From assembly GCA_024275315.1 (NCBI GenBank), contig JAJRZK010000061.1, positions 1 through 64,000 on the forward strand: a stretch of 64,000 nucleotides of DNA, written 5' to 3'. Position 1 is the stretch's first letter. The number at the start of each line of letters is the position of its first letter. The notes beneath the pieces were generated by a model. That model saw only the letters and a list, made by a program, of their open reading frames with translations, was not told the DNA's origin and did not search any database. This document shows positions 60,668-64,000 of the stretch, piece by piece. This stretch comes from Nitrospirota bacterium (GTDB lineage: Bacteria > Nitrospinota_A > UBA7883). Both the position numbers and the translations under genes were made by a program.

Positions 60668-62587
60668 TCAGTATTTCCCGTAACCGCCATCAACAAAAAT
60701 CCTGTGCCATAACTCCAGCATGGTCAGGCATGTGATCTGCCGGTTGACAAGCATGCTCCCACGCTCGTATTGATCAAAAAGCCCATTGATGTATCTCCAG
60801 TTGAACAAGCCGCGACTCCTGACACTATGTTCGTTCAGAAGCGCGGTTGACCATTCAAGAAATTTTTGCCGATAAGCGTTTGCGACGGGCATATAAAACG
60901 CCTGCTTGCCTTTTTCCCTTAGTTGCGGGGGATAAAGCCTTTCTATCAAACTGCGCAGAATTACCTTGTTCGTGCTGTCGCCTTGTTTCCCCTTGTCCGA
61001 AAGGGCAAGGGCCAGCTCCACAATACGATAGTCCAAAAACGGACTTCTTGTTTCAATAGCATGGGCCATATTCAGCTTGTCGAGCCTGAATATCAGGCTG
61101 TACGGAAGCCAATATTTCAAATCTAGCATGGTAAGTCTGGAATTCAAAGGCATTTGGGGATGGGCCTCCATATCCTTTTGAAACTCCTGGCTTATCGGCA
61201 AAGCCGAAGTCTGCTCCCACAGCGAATCGGAATAGAGGCTCTCCTTGTCCTCACGGGTGAAGCATGATGTTATGCCTTCGTAAAACTCTCCGAACCGGTT
61301 GCAGTGAAGCAGGGTCTGGGACAGCTTGAGCTTTTCGCGTTGGCCAATCGTATCCGGATAATCAAAAAACAGGTTGATCAACGATGGAGGGGTCAGGTTC
61401 GTCGCGGTGGAAAGAATTCTGTTCAGCGACGGAGCCCGAAGTATGGGGCTCCATCTGGTCCAGGTGTTCATAATTTTCTGGTGAAAGTATCCACCCAGGA
61501 TTTCATCGGCCCCGTCGCCGGTAAGCACCACCGTCAATTTCTCTTTGGCTTTCCTCGCAAGGGCGTATGAGGCGAGACACAAAATATCCCCGAACGGCTC
61601 GTCCAGATGATACATGATCTTGTCTGAAATATCGAAATCGCCAACAGGCACTTCAACGGGATGAAACTCGAAGTTCAGATGGTCGGCGAGCCGCTCGGCT
61701 CTTTGGCGTTCGTCATGTTTGTAATCTACGGTCAGGGTGTACGATACCTTGCGCTCGTCAGACAGCTTTCTCATCACACCAGCGACCGCCGCCGAATCCA
61801 CCCCGCCGCTCAGGTAAACCCCGAGCGGAACATCGCTTTGCATCCGTATTCGAACCGAATCGGTGAAAAGCTCCTCAAAATCGTCAACAGCCTTTTCGTC
61901 AAACGCGATTTCTTCCCCGAATCGCGGTTCCCAGTATCTGTGGATTTCGATTTTACCTTCATGATAAACCATCATGGACGCCGGTCCGAGCTTGCGCACA
62001 TGCCTGAACATGCTTAGCGGGGCGGGAACGTGCCGCAATGTCATATACCGGTCGACCGCCATCGGGTCCACATCTTTCGGTATCCAATCAAAAGCAAGCA
62101 GAGATTTTAACTCGGACGCAATCGCAAGCTTACCGCCTATGAAAGAATAATAAAGCGGCTTTTTTCCAAACCTGTCCACTGCCGCGACGAGTCTTTGATT
62201 CTTTTCATCCCATATGGCTGACGCGAACATGCCGTTGACATGATCCAGAAAAGTGTCTCCATACTCCTCGTACAAATGTATCAGGGTTTCGTTGTCGCTC
62301 ATGGAGCGGAATCGATGTCCCCTGGCTTTTAATTTTTCCCTGTTTTCCCGGTAGTTAAATATCTCCCCGTTGCATACAAGCCACAAGTCGCCTGTCTCGT
62401 TTTTCATTGGCTGTGTGGCCGCGTCGGACAGGTCGAGTATGGATAGACGGCGATGACCCAGCGCTATACCACGCCCCCTGTAAAACCCTCTTTTGTCCGG
62501 GCCGCGATGGGCAAGACGGTCGGTCACAGGCTCAATCAAAGCCAGGTCATTGGGGTCGCCGCTGATTATAACCGCTATGCCGCACAT
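60668..62587 (-). CDS. asnB: AsnB-type glutamine-dependent amidotransferase
   Basis: 639 residues. Class II glutaminase domain with nucleophile Cys2 (MCGIAVIISGD) and the RGPDKRG and NGEIFNYREN motifs, then the ATP-pyrophosphatase domain with LSGGVDSAAVAGVM. It may be a true asparagine synthase, but in polysaccharide loci this group often amidates uronic acids or other sugar carboxylates. It lies five bases from the radical SAM gene downstream and 18 bp from the toroid gene upstream, all on one strand. Confidence 0.93.
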   Translation of the reverse strand: MCGIAVIISGDPNDLALIEPVTDRLAHRGPDKRGFYRGRGIALGHRRLSILDLSDAATQPMKNETGDLWLVCNGEIFNYRENREKLKARGHRFRSMSDNETLIHLYEEYGDTFLDHVNGMFASAIWDEKNQRLVAAVDRFGKKPLYYSFIGGKLAIASELKSLLAFDWIPKDVDPMAVDRYMTLRHVPAPLSMFRHVRKLGPASMMVYHEGKIEIHRYWEPRFGEEIAFDEKAVDDFEELFTDSVRIRMQSDVPLGVYLSGGVDSAAVAGVMRKLSDERKVSYTLTVDYKHDERQRAERLADHLNFEFHPVEVPVGDFDISDKIMYHLDEPFGDILCLASYALARKAKEKLTVVLTGDGADEILGGYFHQKIMNTWTRWSPILRAPSLNRILSTATNLTPPSLINLFFDYPDTIGQREKLKLSQTLLHCNRFGEFYEGITSCFTREDKESLYSDSLWEQTSALPISQEFQKDMEAHPQMPLNSRLTMLDLKYWLPYSLIFRLDKLNMAHAIETRSPFLDYRIVELALALSDKGKQGDSTNKVILRSLIERLYPPQLREKGKQAFYMPVANAYRQKFLEWSTALLNEHSVRSRGLFNWRYINGLFDQYERGSMLVNRQITCLTMLELWHRIFVDGGYGKY

Positions 62588-62605
62588 AATTCCCCGGTTG
62601 CCAGC

Positions 62606-64000
62606 CTAAACGCGGGCCTCGACATGTTTGGGAACAAGACCCTCTTTTGCCACACAACGCTTGGTCAGACAAACCCCGGTTATCGTAGCGGGAAGCCTTG
62701 TTTCGACAAGGTCGGTTAACGATATCCGGTTGATGGGGTTTCGATTTTCAGACCAGAGCACGAAAAGCCTGTCAACGCTGACCGGAGTGTCGAACTCGAT
62801 ATGGTCCTCTATAATCACGGTCTCATCGCCAAACGACACCTTTCGACGCAATATTTTCCCCGAATGGCTGGCCGACAGGTTCGCCGAAGACTGGTTGATC
62901 GCCGTCCCTTTGCGCTTTCTTATGATATCTATCAATTTTCTGGTAACGCGAGACCCCGTCGCAGTCGAGCAGGCCGCCCTCAGCAGAACCCGGGCTGGAA
63001 ACGAGGGCATGAACTTGGCCACGGGGAAAATCGGGGATACGATTTTGTAACCCCCGTCGCCGGGGTCAAACTCAATATCCCGTTTATAAGTAAGGTTCGT
63101 TTCATAACCGCCGTTACTTCCTATCGCATAGCCATGATCCGAAAAAACGGCCCCGTTCTCGCGCCCGAACACCCTTACTAGCCCCCCGGCGGCGGCGGCG
63201 AGCGCCGCAGAGTAGCGGGGGCGGGATATTCTCGCCATTCCAGCCTCCCGAAACAACGCGTCGCCTGCGCAAGGGTCGCACATGGGTATCACACAGCCTC
63301 GGCGCCCATCTTCCGGCAGGTTGAAGCTCCTGGCGTAGTCATACGCCAGCAGAGGCTGATACGACCATCTCGCAAGCCTCAGATCGTCCCCCATTGTGGA
63401 TTTTAACCCGTTAAAACCGGACGACGTTTCTCCGAAACGCCTTGCCATGCTCCTTGCGTAACCGGAATATGGCGCCAACAGGGCAGGGGCTATTCTTGAA
63501 ACATAGGGGTTGTGACAAACACCATACTCATCCCCCAGGGAAAGATCGGGAGCCAGCCATTGGCAGGCAAAATCAAACACCCTGACAAAAGGCTCAACTT
63601 TGGAAAAATCATCCCAAAGCGTCATCGCCATGGCGACGAATTCCGCCGTAAGAAAGGAATAGCCCACATCCATATGGCCGATTTCAGGAAACCAGCCCTC
63701 TTTTGTTTGCGCGTTTATGATCGCATCAAGTTTCGCGCGGGCGTTGGCGGTGAGCGATCGGTCGCATAACAGCTGGCCGGCGAACGCAAGAGCGGCCACT
63801 CCAACGGCCTGATGGTTCGTCTTGAACAGATCCTCACGCCCCGTCAGCCATTTTGCGGTTTTCCCCAGAGCGGCTCTTGATTTTTCCATAAGCCGGCTAT
63901 CGAGCTTTTCTCCAAGCGTGATCAAGGCCCGAGCGACGGCGTGAGTCGTAAACGCGGCCGCCGCAAACGCCCGCTCACCTTTGTACCATTCGTCCAGCGA
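62606..64000 (-). CDS. Alpha/alpha-toroid protein, heparinase II/III-like (partial, 5' end beyond window)
   Basis: At least 464 codons are read; the frame stays open to base 64000 without a stop. The ends are uneven: the TTG at 63925 is not the true start, because the preceding 25 codons (EWYKGERAFAAAAFTTHAVA) are clearly protein-like. The first ~270 residues are helix pairs like an alpha/alpha toroid (GWFPEIGHMDVGYSFLTAEF); then a beta-rich domain (GSNGGYETNLTYKRD, TVIIEDHIEFDTP). This build resembles heparinase II/III and alginate lyases. Because it sits in a synthesis locus it could trim, epimerise or degrade the glycan. Family membership is tentative. Confidence 0.65.
   Translation of the reverse strand, partial: SLDEWYKGERAFAAAAFTTHAVARALITLGEKLDSRLMEKSRAALGKTAKWLTGREDLFKTNHQAVGVAALAFAGQLLCDRSLTANARAKLDAIINAQTKEGWFPEIGHMDVGYSFLTAEFVAMAMTLWDDFSKVEPFVRVFDFACQWLAPDLSLGDEYGVCHNPYVSRIAPALLAPYSGYARSMARRFGETSSGFNGLKSTMGDDLRLARWSYQPLLAYDYARSFNLPEDGRRGCVIPMCDPCAGDALFREAGMARISRPRYSAALAAAAGGLVRVFGRENGAVFSDHGYAIGSNGGYETNLTYKRDIEFDPGDGGYKIVSPIFPVAKFMPSFPARVLLRAACSTATGSRVTRKLIDIIRKRKGTAINQSSANLSASHSGKILRRKVSFGDETVIIEDHIEFDTPVSVDRLFVLWSENRNPINRISLTDLVETRLPATITGVCLTKRCVAKEGLVPKHVEARV

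Overview
The window looks like chromosomal DNA of a free-living Gram-negative bacterium from a deep or anaerobic lineage (a Desulfobacterota, Nitrospirota or Nitrospinota type of background is plausible, but nothing here fixes the phylum). Pointers are a tig-clpP-clpX-lon block, a KdtX/WaaE-like LPS-core glycosyltransferase, a DksA-type regulator next to rpoZ, an activase plus 2-hydroxyacyl-CoA dehydratase-like pair, a c-type haem CxxCH sensor, larBC for the nickel-pincer cofactor, a classical sigma-54 promoter, and several TTG starts. There are no phage genes, transposases or CRISPR arrays. Most of the window is housekeeping; the right-hand quarter is accessory polysaccharide DNA.

Layout. 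1-5062: a broken DUF2075 fragment at the edge, a DUF2461 gene, a secreted protein with two PilJ-type domains followed by a methyl-accepting chemotaxis protein, then dksA-like, rpoZ and a DUF1844 gene. 5063-7323 (minus): DinB-fold protein, activase and dehydratase-like subunit. 7417-12271 (plus): gpsA, larB, larC, a Trm112 protein, a family 2 glycosyltransferase and a membrane protein. 12272-12637 has no protein gene but carries a strong sigma-54 promoter in front of a predicted ~117-nt small RNA with two hairpins whose loops are C/U-rich, plus inverted repeats. 12980-23455: thiL, smc, uvrA, truA, a membrane protein, trpE. 23458-28808: rsmI, cinA and a small unknown (minus), cdd (plus), and a large hybrid histidine kinase (minus) whose receiver has lost its phospho-acceptor Asp.

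29025-37796 (plus): tRNA-Leu(UAG), tig, clpP, clpX, lon, an unknown membrane-anchored protein, and a haem-c sensor fused to an RsbW-like ATPase. 37793-42056 (minus): CbiX-like chelatase, FxsA, a small membrane protein and the thiazole genes thiE, thiS, thiH, thiG. 42141-45638 (minus): an unknown 346-aa protein and a secreted subtilase with three 91-residue C-terminal repeats; between them lies a duplicated fragment of the unknown gene.

45927-64000 is a surface-polysaccharide locus: a sugar-nucleotide epimerase; an epimerase, CapD/WbpM-like membrane segment and glycosyltransferase fused in one chain; two large GT-C-like membrane proteins; two methyltransferases; an AlgI-type MBOAT acyltransferase with its SGNH partner; a SPASM radical SAM protein; a B12-binding-type radical SAM protein; an AsnB-type amidotransferase; and an alpha/alpha-toroid protein that runs off the right edge. 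Together they suggest synthesis and decoration (O-acetylation, methylation, possibly amidation) of a cell-surface glycan.

The observations most worth following are the sigma-54-driven C-rich-loop small RNA, the haem-c/RsbW-like sensor, the degenerate receiver, the lone dehydratase-like subunit with its activase, and the radical SAM/AsnB/toroid module of the polysaccharide locus. All functional assignments rest on reading motifs in the sequence; no database search was run.
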